DNA of 64,000 nt from Boothiomyces macroporosus (lineage: Eukaryota > Chytridiomycota > Chytridiomycetes > Rhizophydiales > Terramycetaceae). Under the pieces are notes generated by a model that was not told where the DNA came from, did not search any database, and was given only the letters and a program-made list of their open reading frames with translations. The translations under genes were made by a program, and so were the position numbers. Below, in pieces: positions 23,723 to 36,803 of this stretch. Each line of letters begins with the position of its first letter. Position 1 is the first letter of the stretch. Location of the stretch: assembly GCA_027604185.1 (NCBI GenBank), contig JADGKB010000029.1, positions 1-64,000 on the forward strand, in the 5' to 3' direction.

Positions 23723-25705
23723 TCAAACAGAGTTCAACAAATTTACGTAATTTGGTTTACGAACAACCTTCTCAAAGCACCTAGAAAAAGTAATTATTTC
23801 GTGCTCAGTTAAAATTCCTGGGAATTGGTTTTTGGCAATATTAATTAGAACTTGGCGATCTACTACTCCAGAATTTGTAGGGTCGTGTGCTTTAAGTGCT
23901 TTTTTCATTGCATCCTTCTCCTCATTAGACAATGAGTTGATTAGTTTTGTAATTTTAGCACGAATAGCGACAGAGTTTGATAATTTGAATCTTTCGCCAT
24001 CAGTTTCCATATAGTTGAATACATATTCATCCGCATCAACCAGTACAAATTTATGGCTAAGGACTTCAATTTTCACCCCAATGTACAAATCGGTTGCATC
24101 ATAGTATGATGGTCCTTGAGGATCCGAAAGGGAAGATCCAGGCTTTAGAACTCGAGTTCTTTCCATAAACTTTCCACCAATAATACCAGCATTTCTAAGT
24201 TATGTCACTGTTTACCTTTGTGGTGGCTCGTAGATGGTCATCATATCATCCGCAAGCCTATAACTAATAACGAATCGTCTATCTTGGTCTTCTTTGTGTT
24301 TAGATTCCTATAATTACTGAGCAGTTACCATCTTTGCCACAAATCTAAGAATTTTGTGCTCATTTTCCAACATTTTGATGAAATCTTTCTTTGGTGGTTT
24401 CAAAACAAGGTATTTTACAGATCCCAAAGAGTCTTCCACAGTGCCAAATCCATTGTAAGGCGGCAATGTATGCTCTGGCTTTGGTGGTCCATCGTTATCC
24501 AATGGGATAGGGTGTTCCGCTTGGATTTGAACATTCTCTCCGGTTTCAACCATATCTTTATAGAAACGTCTAGTATAGTTATCACAGTCCCGACTAATGT
24601 CAGCAAAACGTACATCAAAAATGGTCTTCCTAAAACATTGATGCAAGCTCCAATATGCAGATCTTTCCAGGTGTAAATTTCACTTTCTGACACGTCAGAG
24701 AGCTCCTTGAAAACCTTTGGAAGCGGTTGACGCCTTAAGAGAATAGGAAATGGATCACGACCATTATTAGGCTTTTGTACTTCACGCACTTCAATAGAAT
24801 CATCTACCAAATGATAGTGTAAAACCTGTAATCAATTTTCAGTTACAAATTCTCGTAGCTCTCCAAACATGGAATAGCGGTCGTCCCAAATACAATAGAA
24901 ACGCAATACTTTTCTATCTTTTTCCAAAAATCTCTTCAACTTGTCTCGCCTTTCTGCAGGTACAAAAGACTTTCTGGCTGGTCGAACACGAGATTCTTGG
25001 TGTGGATCAACAGGCATCTCCTCCCTTGGATTTAAAGTAATCCCCTCGGTTTCTTTTAGGTACTTCTAATGTTAAGAACATTAACCTCTGTAAATTGGTC
25101 GCAAGAAGTGATTCTAAAAGTCTTTCCATAGAATGTTACATTTTGCGCAATATTGAAATCAGAGACTTTATAAAATTCAGAGGATGATTTAGGAAGCTTT
25201 TGTCTTTTGATTAACACCCCTTGTGGAATGCCAGAGTTTTCCACCGGCGGTTCTACAACCGCAATTGAATCATCTTCCAAAAAGTAAAGAATACGGACTT
25301 TACGTAAATGGTATTGCTCTTCTGATTCATGGACGGTTTGTTTAAAGTATGCATCGAATCTCAATACCTAATATTATTTTGACAGCATACCACTTTATCG
25401 AACGCGACATGTGCCGGTACAAATCCATCTTTTTTGCTTTTGTTGTATTGTTTCTTTTCTCCATACATATTTCGATCAATTCCAATTGCTTTCAACAACT
25501 CTTCTTCCGAAGGAGAAGCATCTATGTTGAGTTTCTCGAGGCCAATTCCTAGATACGGCTTTGGCTGGACAGGATAGCCATTGATAAATCCAAGCGAGTG
25601 AGGTTTTCTGAAATCTTGTTTCTTTTCGTTATCATAATCACTTACATTTGCATCTGTGAAGGAATTTCCAGGCAGGAAAGGGAATTCAGGTCGAGGGCCT
25701 GACAT
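23723..25705 (-). CDS. EFHC1: EFHC1/Rib72-like axonemal protein (DM10 domains)
   Basis: About 618 aa in seven exons with 20-23 nt introns. It starts [16 protein letters not shown], matching the EFHC1 N-terminal LPFLPG motif. Three DM10 domains follow with landmarks [42 protein letters not shown] and [22 protein letters not shown] partial EF-hand-like C terminus is present. Rib72/EFHC proteins lie inside the doublet microtubule lumen of cilia and flagella and occur only in flagellated lineages. This is the strongest sign that the organism makes a motile flagellum. The stop is TGA. Confidence 0.95.
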
Positions 25706-25923
25706 TTTGAAAAGTCAAAATTTGAATGATGTCACTCAAGTAACAATGAGCATCAAATCTACAGGCATTCAAGAATTCAAATAATAATTTACTGCAGCGT
25801 ATGACTTGGACTCTTGGCTTTCCCTGTATTGGTTTTGACAATCGTTTTCAAGCAACAACTCTAAAGGCAGAAATTCAACTTCATCTCTTAATATTTTTTA
25901 CTTTTGTTGGCCATCTTGAAGAA

Positions 25924-26871
25924 ATGTGGAAAAGAGGGTTCGCTTCAGTTTCTGGAACAGCGGGGTTATTGAACAGGACACCAAGGGAGTTGGCATTGAG
26001 AGCATGCTGTACACAGTTACTGCTAACTCGCTGGACTCTGGAATCAGCCGCATTATCACACAAGAATGATTTAAGGGGAATGGAGGGATTCAAAGCGTTG
26101 AACGAAACAATTAGAAAAACAAAAATCGATGAATTCATGACACAGAGGGAACAAGAGCTGATGAGGAAGGACTATGCCACTTGGGATGTGGTGCAGGATG
26201 TAATTCCAACAGAAATGCGTTGGGAATCATTTGGTAAAATATTTTAACCTCTGGAATGCTTCTGTGGTCTTTGAGAATATTTAGAGAATTGCCAGAATTT
26301 TGGCAGCGATTTCCTAACGAAAGCATGTATAGAGCAACGGCAATTATACCAGCATTTTCAAACACTGTGGATTCATTCATTGAATACTTTTCATCTGGAG
26401 AAGGTTTATATTCTTAACAAAGGGGCTAAACCTGATCATATTGTTTCATCTCCTGAATTCACATTGGCAGTATCTCAGTCAGAAGCCTGGTATTGGCGAT
26501 CAAGAGCTCAAATTGTTCTTGATTTGAAGAAATCTCTTTCGGATGGTAGTGAAGAAGCAAAAATTCAAAAAAAGAAATTACCTAGTGGTTTAAATAATGT
26601 AATGATGAATATCGAGCAAGCAATTGAACTTGCGACGCAACGAGCAATTTCAGATGGCTTAATATTCCAAGAGCAGAAAAAAGACTTTATAGTATTCAAA
26701 GATACACACTACAATGACATGGAAGATCACGATATGCGGGATGTTGGTCTTTTGGCTGAAGCTCGTCTGGCTGCATTAGGCTGGATGACAGGAACGCATG
26801 AATGGGAATATGAACGAGGAGAATTGAGATTTATTAATCCAATGGGCTCGCTATGGAGTCCTGAAGAATAA
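25924..26871 (+). CDS. Probable mitochondrial DUF4272-like protein
   Basis: About 302 aa in three exons. The ATG at 25924 gives an Arg/Ser/Ala-rich N terminus (MWKRGFASVSGTAGLLNR) typical of mitochondrial presequences. Landmarks are ELALRACCTQLLLTRW, then RWESFGMLLWSLRIFRELPE (after splicing), SEAWYWRSRAQIVLDL and EARLAALGWMTGTHEWEYE. The E-x-x-x-L-L-W-x-L core and the late ALGWM/W pattern resemble DUF4272, but this is from memory and uncertain. The first intron (26234-26253) must end in TG to keep the frame. The second is a 19-nt GT-AG intron. Role unknown; COQ9 was considered and not supported. Confidence 0.7.
26234..26253 (+). other. GT-TG intron 2 (DUF4272-like gene)
   Basis: The 20-nt sequence gtaaaatattttaacctctg contains the usual ttttaac branch-like motif but ends TG. 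Removal gives TTT-G|GA-ATG-CTT and continues the conserved FGMLLWSLR block. The available AG sites downstream give other frames. Confidence 0.6.
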
Positions 26872-26912
26872 CTTGGCAATAAAATCATCCAACCATTCTT
26901 AATTGATACATG

Positions 26913-29900
26913 TTATTTATTATTAATTAATTTCTGTGCGGAATGCATTGCTAATCTTAGACGTTCATGAGCTTTCTGTGCAGAGTCTTTAGAAGAAATT
27001 TGTGGTTCTTTGTTCTTTCTCTTTTTTGACGGGGTAACGAGAGCTGCCATCAACTCATTAAACTGTTCACCATTCATGAAATTTTGCAACAACAGTTGGC
27101 AAGTGGTGTTGAACTGCAGCCGTCTATAATCAAACGGCAAAAATCGTTTCGACTTTAGTTCAGCTGCATTAGAAAAGAACTCCATTGCTCTTGTAGCTAT
27201 TTGAAAAAATACAGCCGCTGGAGCTACTTTTGGCTGTGCCAAGATATATTCGGACAGTTCATCTAGTTGTGTTGAATTTGCTCCTGGCAAATTGTAAAGA
27301 AGATCCACAAAATGCACATATAAACTCAACACCCCACCTTTCCTATTTTGAAAGTCGCTAGTCTTGAAATTGAATTCTGGAAGTAGACTAGCCAGTCCAA
27401 TCTGGTCAATTTCCGCAAAAGATTCAGGACAATTCCACGATAACGCAAAATTGGCAAACTCTTTTGCTGGAAAAGGTATCTGTAAGAGAGAAGGATCGAT
27501 AAGGATATTGATGATTTGTCGGAGAAAACTATTGTACATCTGAACCATCATATTTAGACATATAACATGAGCCTGTGGGTATTGTATTAGTTCTACTGGT
27601 ATACATTCTTGAATCTTGTTTATCGCCCATTCAAAATTTTGAACTACCGGGGTATATTCTTGATTAGAAATATCTTACCAGTGATTAAATCATTCAGCAA
27701 TATTGGCTCGATGCTGGCAGACTCAAATAGCCAAACCAGAGATTCAATTAACTTGGACGAAGCTACACTGGAATCAAAGGATTCATTGGAAACATCCAGA
27801 CAGACAAAATTGCAGTAACTAAATGGAGAATATTCCAGGTTGTTCAAGCTTTCCACCAAAAAAGATACCTTGCGTTAATGAACTTTTTACACTTTGAGAA
27901 AAGTCTGAAGAGGTAAAGCGCTTGTTTGGCCAATATACCATAAGCAATGGGATTTGCGACCATTTGGGAAATTTGGAGGAAAACGAGTGTAGCAATTTCC
28001 ATTGTATTTGCAAATAGTTTCTACGTAAATTAATAATTACTTGATACTAACGTGCGAGGAAGTATAATATTCTAACTGAAAAATGGCCATATTACTCCCG
28101 TTAAGCAAAGCCTCAGAATTATGTAGCATTGTTGGCTGTATATCGCCTCGATTATTCAAGTGTTGAATTAAAACTGACATATTTTCGGATTCAAATTTTA
28201 CTGAATGCCGAGAGAGTGTGCACAGGTCAGTATCTTGTTCAAGCGGAATACGATCCCTGTTGAATTTGGATTTAAACCATTCATCAATAAACCACCCGCA
28301 TGTACCATGAGATTTGATTGAAAGGTTGCTAGTTGAAATTATCAATTTGTAACGTCTAGTGGGGCTGATAACTGATAGCTGGGGTAATACATCATTCTCC
28401 AACTTGAAAGGTTCATACCAAGTGGCTCTCTTGTTTTCCATCTAGTATAAATCAACAAATACTTCCTGTGCAAAACTGGTGAGTGTAGCTTCCACAATGT
28501 TTTCGACTTTTTTAATTGGGGTGGATAGCGGTAGCGGCTTATTGAATGATTGATTAAGGTACTTTTTCATTTTTTCCTTCATGATAATCCTCCTTTGTTT
28601 TTCAATGTATCTTTTCGTAGTAAAAAACTTCCACCTGTCAAATCCAAAGCGCATCAATGAAAGTACTTTATACCTATGCTCCTGATGAGTTGAATAAATG
28701 GAGGTATATATTTCATTCACAAGCAACTCTTCGACAATTTGAAGTATACCATTCCTAAATCCTTGAAGTTGTTTCCAGACTAAGGCTCGTTCCTGAATCA
28801 CCGATTTAATTTCGTCTTTAATTAATTCCTCTATTAGATCTATGGATATGTTGTAATTACGTCTTTGCTTATTTGAAATTTCAATCACCGTTGAATTAAT
28901 CACGTCGAAAATTGCCTCATTTGCAAAATCTTCAAAAATAGATTCCTTTACTATTCCAAATTGCTCTACAAGACTTGTTTCTTTCTTTACTATTGTCTTT
29001 TGGCTATCAGTTTTCTCAGCAGCCTCGTTCAATGCTGAGAATACTTTATTATCAGGCAGTAGCTGTTGATTCATTTTTGTTGGTGTGTTAAACAATGAAT
29101 CGGAAAAAGAGGGTGTTGAAAAGTTGAATGAAGGTAATGAAAGTGTTGAAGGTGTTTGCAGGTCCTTTGTAGGAGTCTTAAAAGTAAAAAGTCTCTTCTC
29201 TTCTGATTTTGGATGCACAGAGTCTACTTTATGTGATTCAGTTGGTATATTTGGCTTGGTGAAAGAAAATTGCGCTGGTTTGAATTCTGCATTTCCTGAC
29301 GTGAGTGTAACTGCCGTATTACTAAGTGAAGGTGGTTTGGAGGGTATAAAAGGATTAGCATTGACATTCAGCCACGTTGATTCAGTTCCAGGATTCTTGT
29401 CGCCAATGGCTGTAGATTTTCTCTTTGCAACAGTTGGTGGGTGTATTTGGTTTCCCTCCATTGATACTTCTGGGATAATGTTTTGAACAGGTATAGTGAT
29501 ATTATTTGATTTCTGTCCATAGAGTACATTTATATAATTGGAACTGCCTTTTTTTCTTTCAACTAATTCTGACTTTGTAGGCTGAATATTATCTGGTATA
29601 ATAACATCTAAATCAGAAATTATTACATGGGAATTTGGGTGGTACGGTTTTCCTCTTTCCACTGAATTCTGTAACAACCTTTTTGCCAATCTTGGCAACA
29701 GCATACCCATGATGCTCTACATCGATAAAATAATGAGCCAAAAAGGCAGTGGAATCTTCTACTCCATCAAATCCTAAAAGATCGATAACTTCATCCAACC
29801 TGTGCCCACTTGTAGGCTCATTATCAATATATTGGTAACTCTTTTGCATAGCTTTGAGTGCTCCCCTGCGAATATCCACAAAATGTAAATGAATACAACA

Positions 29901-30946
29901 TGCAAATAGATAGGAAACTCTGCTCTGTTTTAGCATTGAAAAAATCCTTGCATAATGATTTAATGACCCATCTTCAGAAGGTAGGTTGTTATCGTTCTTT
30001 CTGGTCATCATAAATCGAAATTTCAGAGCTAACTGAACTTTTTCATCCAAAAATATTTCTGGCTTTAGGTCTTGTTCCAATTTTGAGACTATATCGTTAT
30101 TCCATGGAAAAGTAAGTATATAATAAGCTTGAAACTCTGCTTCATTTTCAGAATGCTGGTTATATTCTGAATAATACTCCATCAAACTCTGAAGAGCTAC
30201 TATTAAATATGAATACTCTTGCGTAGCTGTTCAACTTCCTGTTGCAACACAAACCCTTCCGACCCACACAACACATTAGAGCACATTATATGATATCTGG
30301 CTATTCTTTCATGCAATAGTATAGCTTCCTTTCCACGATAATTTTGCAATGTCAAATCATTTCTAATCGAACGACATCTATCTCTAACAAATCCATGCGA
30401 TTCGACAATTCCATAAGTCTGAATTATGGTATTGAACAAATAATCCAATGTTTTGATCAATATGTGAGGAGGTCGGACATCGCATGGAAGAGGTGGTGGG
30501 TCACCAGCCTGATTTAATTCTGTATTACTGCCGATCTTTTGTATCTTTTAACTGCTTTCGAATGATCTACTCTCTCAGTTCCGGGTATTTTTTCAAATGG
30601 TTCAAGGAAATTTGTAAATTCTCGTTCTTCTCTTTCATATTCAGGACACATATCCATACATTCAGCAACAAATCGCACGGCATTATCCATCTGATAAAAC
30701 GCTTCTGGATCTGCCATTTTTCCTTCTTTGATGTACTTTAATTTCAATTGCTCCCGCTCGCTTTTCATCTGAATTAAATGGATGTACTTGAAGGTATTTG
30801 TTTTCAGCTGGTTGCGCAGCAAATCTTTCTAGCCGTTCCTGGTTATCTGACATATTAAGTCTTTCTGTTGGATTCATCCTTTTTGCTCCCCGTCCCCTGC
30901 CTCTCTTTTCTCCTGGTTGTCTTTTCTTGGCATTTGGGAATTCCAT
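26913..30946 (-). CDS. SAC3: SAC3/GANP (MCM3AP) nuclear mRNA export scaffold
   Basis: About 1290 aa in nine exons; all eight introns are 19-22 nt. The N terminus is basic (KKRQPGEKRGRGRGAKR). The SAC3 domain follows with the signature CMDMCPEYEREERE, then VDHSKAVKRYKRSA. A low-complexity Ser/Thr/Pro linker and a Cdc31/Sus1-interacting-like helical region come next. A 21-nt intron whose last three bases spell an in-frame TAG (28442-28462) would make a naive annotation stop there. Removing it joins to a C-terminal ~430 aa region (ATWYEPFKL, WFIDEWFKSKF) resembling the animal GANP C-terminal domain. It is the scaffold of TREX-2, linking transcription to nuclear pores. Confidence 0.88.
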
Positions 30947-31552
30947 TTCACAGATTTCGTCTACAAATTTCTAAATTCGAAAACTGTAAATTCGTTTCTA
31001 TCAATCAATAAACACTCACTCTCATTGGCAGCTAATTGGTTAAACGTGGAGGCTGACAATTTAAATTAATATACCAAATTGATAACCCTGAAGATTTCCT
31101 ATCCTTAAGACTGGAGCTTTTTTAAGAAGGGTTGCCCTTAACAATATTCAACAACGCTTGGTAGGGATCCAACTAAATCAAGTTACCAGGAATGACAAGC
31201 GCTGCGTGGCTATCTACTGGCAGTACTCTAAACGGCGGCATTCACATCATTAACTTATCGGAAATCTACTTTGTATCACACTTTGCATTCATGTGGTTTT
31301 GCGGAAAGGTGGTTCCGATCCGATTTGGATAAGGGCCAGAGATTTTTGAGAAAATTAAAGAGTTTGAACACCATAGCTGACCTGAAATTGAAAAAGGTAA
31401 TCAAAAACACTATAATCTGGCGCATACCAAACTTAGGAAGGAGTTATTAGTCCCCCAGAGCAATTGTTGGCCACTTTGCGCAACGGCAACTTATTTGTGG
31501 CTATGCTTCTTTTTTTATACAAAAGGAGTAATCCACCTCCAAAAAAGTCAAC
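30947..31552. other. Intergenic, about 600 bp, divergent promoter region
   Basis: Lies between the divergent SAC3 and Ca2+-ATPase start codons. There is no credible ORF, RNA gene or repeat. Confidence 0.5.
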
Positions 31553-34500
31553 ATGACTAGTCACTCACTCTCAACAGAGGAGCTAACTAAACTAGTCGAT
31601 CCAAAAAACCCAACACTCTTAAAAGAGTTGGGCGGTATTGAAGGTGTCGCCCAAAAACTTGGAACAGATTTAACAACTGGTTTGACTTTAATCGATAAAG
31701 CAAGAACCGACTTTTACGGAACAAATGCGCTACCAGAAGTAATTCCAACCACATTCCTTGAATTTATTTGGCAAGCATTGCAAGACAAGACTCTTGTAAT
31801 CCTAATGATAGCAGCTGCAGTTGAACTTGGAGTTGGCGTTTACAAGTCCTTTTTTGCTGCAGATAAAGAGAAACTTGCATTGTTGGATGGAGCAACAATC
31901 TTGGTTGCTGTTACTATCGTCGTTTTGATTGGCGCAGTGTCTGATTACAGAAAACAAGCGCAATTCCGGCAATTAAATGACTTTGGAAAATCATTCAACA
32001 CAAACAAAGTTATCAGAAACAATAATACTGAACAAGTAAATGCCGCAGACTTAGTGGTTGGAGATATCGTCATCATCGAAACTGGTGAGTACTTTTTTAA
32101 TCAAAGGTGTTGTAGTTCCGGCTGATGGACTTTTAGTTTCAGGTTACAATATTGAAGCTGATGAAAGTACAATGACTGGGGAGCCGCATGCGGTGAAAAA
32201 AGACCAGGTCAAAGACCCATTCCTTCTGTCTGGCACTTCAATCAACAATGGTGTTGGGAAAATGGTTATTATTGCGACTGGCATCAATTCTTTAAATGGA
32301 AAGACCATGCTTGCATTAGATGTTGAACCAGAGGATACTCCACTGCAACAAAAGCTTGGTAAATTAGCGGATAATATCGCAAAGTACGCAATTTATGGTT
32401 CAATTGCCATTATTTTGTTGCTGTTTGTATTGTATTTAATCTTACACGCAGGCAATTATCAATCATTTGAGCTTGCGGAAGCAATGCTGAATATTATCAT
32501 TTTAGCTGTTGCCATCATCGTAGTAGCAGTGCCAGAGGGATTACCTTTGGCAGTTACACTTTCTCTTGCTCACGCTACCTTGCAAATGTTGAAAGATAAC
32601 AACTTGGTCAGACATTTGGCTTCGTGTGAGACTATGGGGAACGCAACCACAATTTGCTCTGATAAAACTGGAACATTGACGTTGAACAAAATGACTGTTG
32701 TTGAAGGTATAGTTTTGGAATCAAAGTTTGAACAGTCTACCATTGAGCAACTGAAACTGGCATCTCCTTTGATCAAATTTGTCGCCAAATCTTTGAATGT
32801 CAACTCATCTGCTGCCATGACTGTAAAAAATGGAAAAGCTGTGATGGAAGGTTCAAAAACTGAAGTTGCTCTGTTAGACTTTACAAAGTTGTTGGGCTTT
32901 GATTATGTCGAAGATCGCAAGGAAACCAAAGTTATTTCTCTCATGCCGTTCTCTTCTGCCAGAAAAAGAATGTCCTGCCTAGTTGAAGTTACCGAAGAAG
33001 AGGTACCACGCACTCTCGGGCTCTCAAAAGAAGATGCAGAGGAATGTATTTTCGTCAAAGGTGCTTCCGAAATCGTTTTAGAGCACTGCTATAAATACGT
33101 CAACAAGGATGGAAAAATTATGGTGTTATCAAATGAAGAAAAGGCGAAATACAATCAATACATCAAGGAATTTGCAGGTAAAGCTCTTCGAACCATTTGT
33201 GCTGCCATCAAGCCTGTCAGAAAAGGGGAGGGAATGATGGATGATGTTATTGACGATGATTCAGAATTGGTGTTGGTTGGTATTTTTGGAATTCTTGACC
33301 CACTTAGACCTGAAGTGCCGAATGCTGTTGCTCAATGCCAAGCCGCTGGGGTTTGTGTGCGTATGGTTACTGGAGATGGTATTGAAACTGCTAAAGCGAT
33401 TGCAAGAGGGTGCGGTATTCTCTCTGCTGACGGTATCGTGATGGAGGGTCCTGAATTTAGGAACCTCAGCCAAGAACAAATGGATCAGATCTTACCAAAA
33501 CTTCAAGTACTTGCAAGAAGCTCCCCATTAGACAAGCAAATCCTGGTGAATAATTTGAAACGACTTGGGGAAACTGTAGCAGTCACTGGTGATGGAACCA
33601 ATGATGCTCCTGCTCTCACTAGCGCTGACGTTGGGTTTAGTATGGGGATTGCAGGTACTGAAGTTGCAAAGGAAGCCTCTGACATTATCTTGATTGACGA
33701 TAATTTTGCTTCTATTGTCAAAGCTGTAATTTGGGGAAGATGTGTGTATGATGCAATCAAGAAATTCTTGCAGTTCCAACTCACAGTCAATATCAGTGCA
33801 TCTGTTATAACCATTATCACCTCGATTTATACTACAATCGCAGATGACAGGAAACCAGAATCTGTCCTTAATGCAGTTCAACTATTGTGGGTTAATTTAG
33901 TTATGGATACCTTGGCTGCATTAGCATTAGCTACTGACCCTCCATCAGACGAACTTTTGAATAGAAAGCCGGCAAAGAAAGATGAATCTTTAATTACCCA
34001 CAGTATGATGAAACAAATGATTGGACAAGCATTGTATCAGGTGTTTATTTGTTTGTTCTTGTATTTCCTTGGACCAACTTGGTTCCCTGGAGGAACAATT
34101 AATAATGAAACCCCAGAACAAGGCTATCCTACTGCTACTATTGTGTTCAATGCGTTCATTTTCTGTAATATGTTCAATGAAATCAACAGCAGATCGATTT
34201 CGAAAGGTAATGTCTCGTTAACTTTGATAAAAATGTATTTAAAGGAATTTTGAAAAACAAAATATTCTTGACCATTCTGGGGATTTCATTGATTTGCCAA
34301 ATTTTGATCATTGAATTTGCTGGTATCTTTTTCAAAATAGAGCCAGAAGGACTTTCTGCTGCAAATTGGGGAATATCAATTCTAGCAGGATTTGGAAGTT
34401 TACCAGTTGGATTTTTAATAAGATTATTGCCAGACTTTGAAAAGCCTGAATTGGAAGAGCTTGAAGTCAAGAGCCCATCTCAATCAGTTGATTCAACTGC

Positions 34501-34897
34501 CACCCTTCCAAACATTGTTGAACTTGATGAGCGGGTTGCCGACCAAAATGTTACTGCCCCATTACCAGTACACCGAACACTTTCTGCAGAACGGTGGAAG
34601 AGGGCAATCAGGTCCACAAGACTTCAAGTTCGTGTTGTCCGTGGCTTTAAACAAGCAGACGGAAAAGTTATTCGTGCGGCAGAAACAATGAGCCAAAAGA
34701 GTTCCAGATCATCAAGATCCGCTTTCGAAGCCAATATTTCTCCTGCTGAAAGATGGAGTCGTCTCCGGGAACATGTAATTACCAACTATAGCTCCAATCA
34801 AAGACGGCATCCTCCTACTCTTGCCAACTTTGCTGATCCAAGAAGAGTCAGAAGGGAAAAGATTTACAGGGCTGTCAGTAAAAATAGTCTGTCCTAA
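31553..34897 (+). CDS. PMC1: P-type Ca2+-ATPase, PMCA/PMC1 type (P2B)
   Basis: About 1094 aa in three exons (introns of 22 and 38 nt). P-type landmarks in order: the A-domain ESTMTGEP, the M4 motif VPEGLPLAVTL, the phosphorylation site DKTGTLTLNK, VKGASEIVL in the N domain, and the hinge TGDGTNDAPAL. An LLWVNLVMDTLAALALATDP segment lies in the M6 region. These place it with plasma-membrane/vacuolar Ca2+ pumps that export Ca2+ from the cytosol. The C-terminal tail is basic (RWKRAIRSTRLQVRVVRGFK), reminiscent of the calmodulin-binding autoinhibitory segment of animal PMCAs. Regulation by calmodulin is inferred only. Confidence 0.95.
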
Positions 34898-35034
34898 CCA
34901 ATTGTTTTTTAATAAAGTTCATCTACCAACAAATAAGAATTGTCGCATGATCAAGCGTTCGTGTTTATTTGGGTATCTGGCGTGCATAAATTTCAGCCCT
35001 GTTTTTGGTTGACGCGTATCTTCATATTTGAAAA

Positions 35035-36781
35035 ATGGGCATGATCATCAAGAGAATATTTGCCAAGAAAGATCCATCGCTTATTGAATCAGACACAAAA
35101 AACAGTGAATATAAAAAGACTTTAACTGCATGGGATCTGGTTTGTCTTGGAATTGGTATTATGAATCTAACAAGGTAATATTGTTGGTGCTGGGATATTT
35201 GTACTCACCGGAAAGGCGGCAAAGGAAAATGCAGGTCCTGGCATTGTGTTTTCGTTCATTATTGCTGGAGTAGTTTCGTCCCTTTCCTCACTTTGCTATG
35301 CAGAGCTTGCTTCAACTTTACCTGTTTCAGGCTCAGCGTACTCTTATACATATGCCTCACTTGGAGAAATTATCGCTTGGATAATAGGTTGGGATCTCAT
35401 GTTGGAGTATCTCGTTGGTGCCGCCACAGGTGTTTGTTTGTTAAACGTAGTTGCTGTGGGCTGGTCGGGATACTTTGTATTCCTCATTCAAGACATTGCA
35501 AATAATCAAAAATTACTAGATCAAAGATTTATAAATGCACCATTTGTGTGGTTGGAACAAGGCCAAACCATTCCATGGGCACCAACAACGCGTGCAACAG
35601 CTGGAGGATTCTATGCCAATCAAGTTGAATGTCCTTGGAATACGAATCAGTTGTGCGAAGCAATCATTAATGTAATTTGCTAGTAACCTAGCTTCCTGCT
35701 TTGGCAATAATTTTAATCTGCATGAGCTTTCTAATGTTTGGCATCAGAGAATCTGCGATATTCAACAATACTATGGTGGCTGTGAAATTGGTTATTATCC
35801 TAACTTTTATATTTTTTGGAATCAAATTCATAAACCCAGCAAACTACGACCCTCTAGTTCCACCTAATACCGGCACTCGTGGTGAATATGGCGCAAGTGG
35901 TGTCTTGGAAGCAGGTAGATTTATCTTGAACATCAGCTGTTTCCGTATTTTTTGCTTACATTGGGTTTGATGCTGTTACTACTGCATCGCAAGAAGCAGT
36001 TAATCCACAAAGAGATCTTCCTATTGGAATCATTGGATCACTATCAGTATGTACATTGCTATATATATCTGTGTGTATGGTTTTGACAGGGATGCAGAAT
36101 TACAAAGCAATTGATGTAAACGCCCCAGTTGCTGGAGCTGTTCGTCAATATGGTTACCCAGTCCTGACTATCTTTACAGAAGTTGGAGCCGTCGCAGGTC
36201 TTACGTCGGTGTTGCTAACTTCTTTATTGGGACAACCAAGGATATTCCAAGCAATGTCGTTGGACGGCTTATTTCCACCAGTTTTTGCTCGAATTCACCC
36301 AACCAGAAAAACTCCTTATGCTGCTACGTTAACTTCAAGCTTAATATGTGCCACATTAGCCTCTTTGCTACCAGTAGACTTGCTCGGTAATCTCACCAGT
36401 GTTGGAACACTGTTTGCCTTCTTTTTAGTATCAATCAGTGTTATGGTCCTTCGAATAACAAGTCCAGACTTGAAAAGACATTTCGTTATACCTGGAGGTA
36501 AATTTGTCGGTGGGTTTGTTATACCAGGACTTTCTGCCACTTTCACTTTATTCCTAATTTCGCAAGCAGCCGTGTCGTCTCTATTGCGCATTATAATATG
36601 GCTTGCTGTTGGATTAGTAATATACTTTGGGTATGGATACCATCACTCTGTTATTGGCAACAAAATAGCTAAAGAAGAAGACCACGGTGGTTCATTTGAA
36701 TTGCTTCATCGAGAAAGATCTTCTGCTGTCAGTCAATCAACTGAAACTTCTAATCTTTACGAAGAGAATGAAACAGCGTAA
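35035..36781 (+). CDS. Cationic amino-acid transporter (CAT/APC family permease)
   Basis: About 561 aa in four exons with 19, 20 and 22-nt introns. A short cytosolic N terminus leads into the first helix motif GIGNIVGAGIFVLTGKAA, joined across the 19-nt intron. About 12 or more hydrophobic segments follow, with conserved FAYIGFDAVTTASQEAVNPQRDLP (the SLC7/CAT signature region) and LFPPVFARIHPTRKTPYAA. CAT proteins import Arg/Lys-type amino acids; substrate here is inferred from family. The stop overlaps AATAAA (taataaa). It converges with the dynamitin gene, 22 bp apart. Confidence 0.93.
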
Positions 36782-36803
36782 TAAAGTCAAGTTTTTGAGA
36801 ATG

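Noticed and set aside
25801..25923. Longer N terminus for the DUF4272-like gene
   Set aside because: The ATG at 25924 starts a typical mitochondrial presequence; the upstream extension is hydrophobic and unlike a leader for that product.
28442..29710. Separate gene beginning MGMLLPRLAK downstream of SAC3
   Set aside because: It is an internal SAC3 exon joined by a 19-nt intron near 29600; the apparent start is an internal Met in an overlapping frame.
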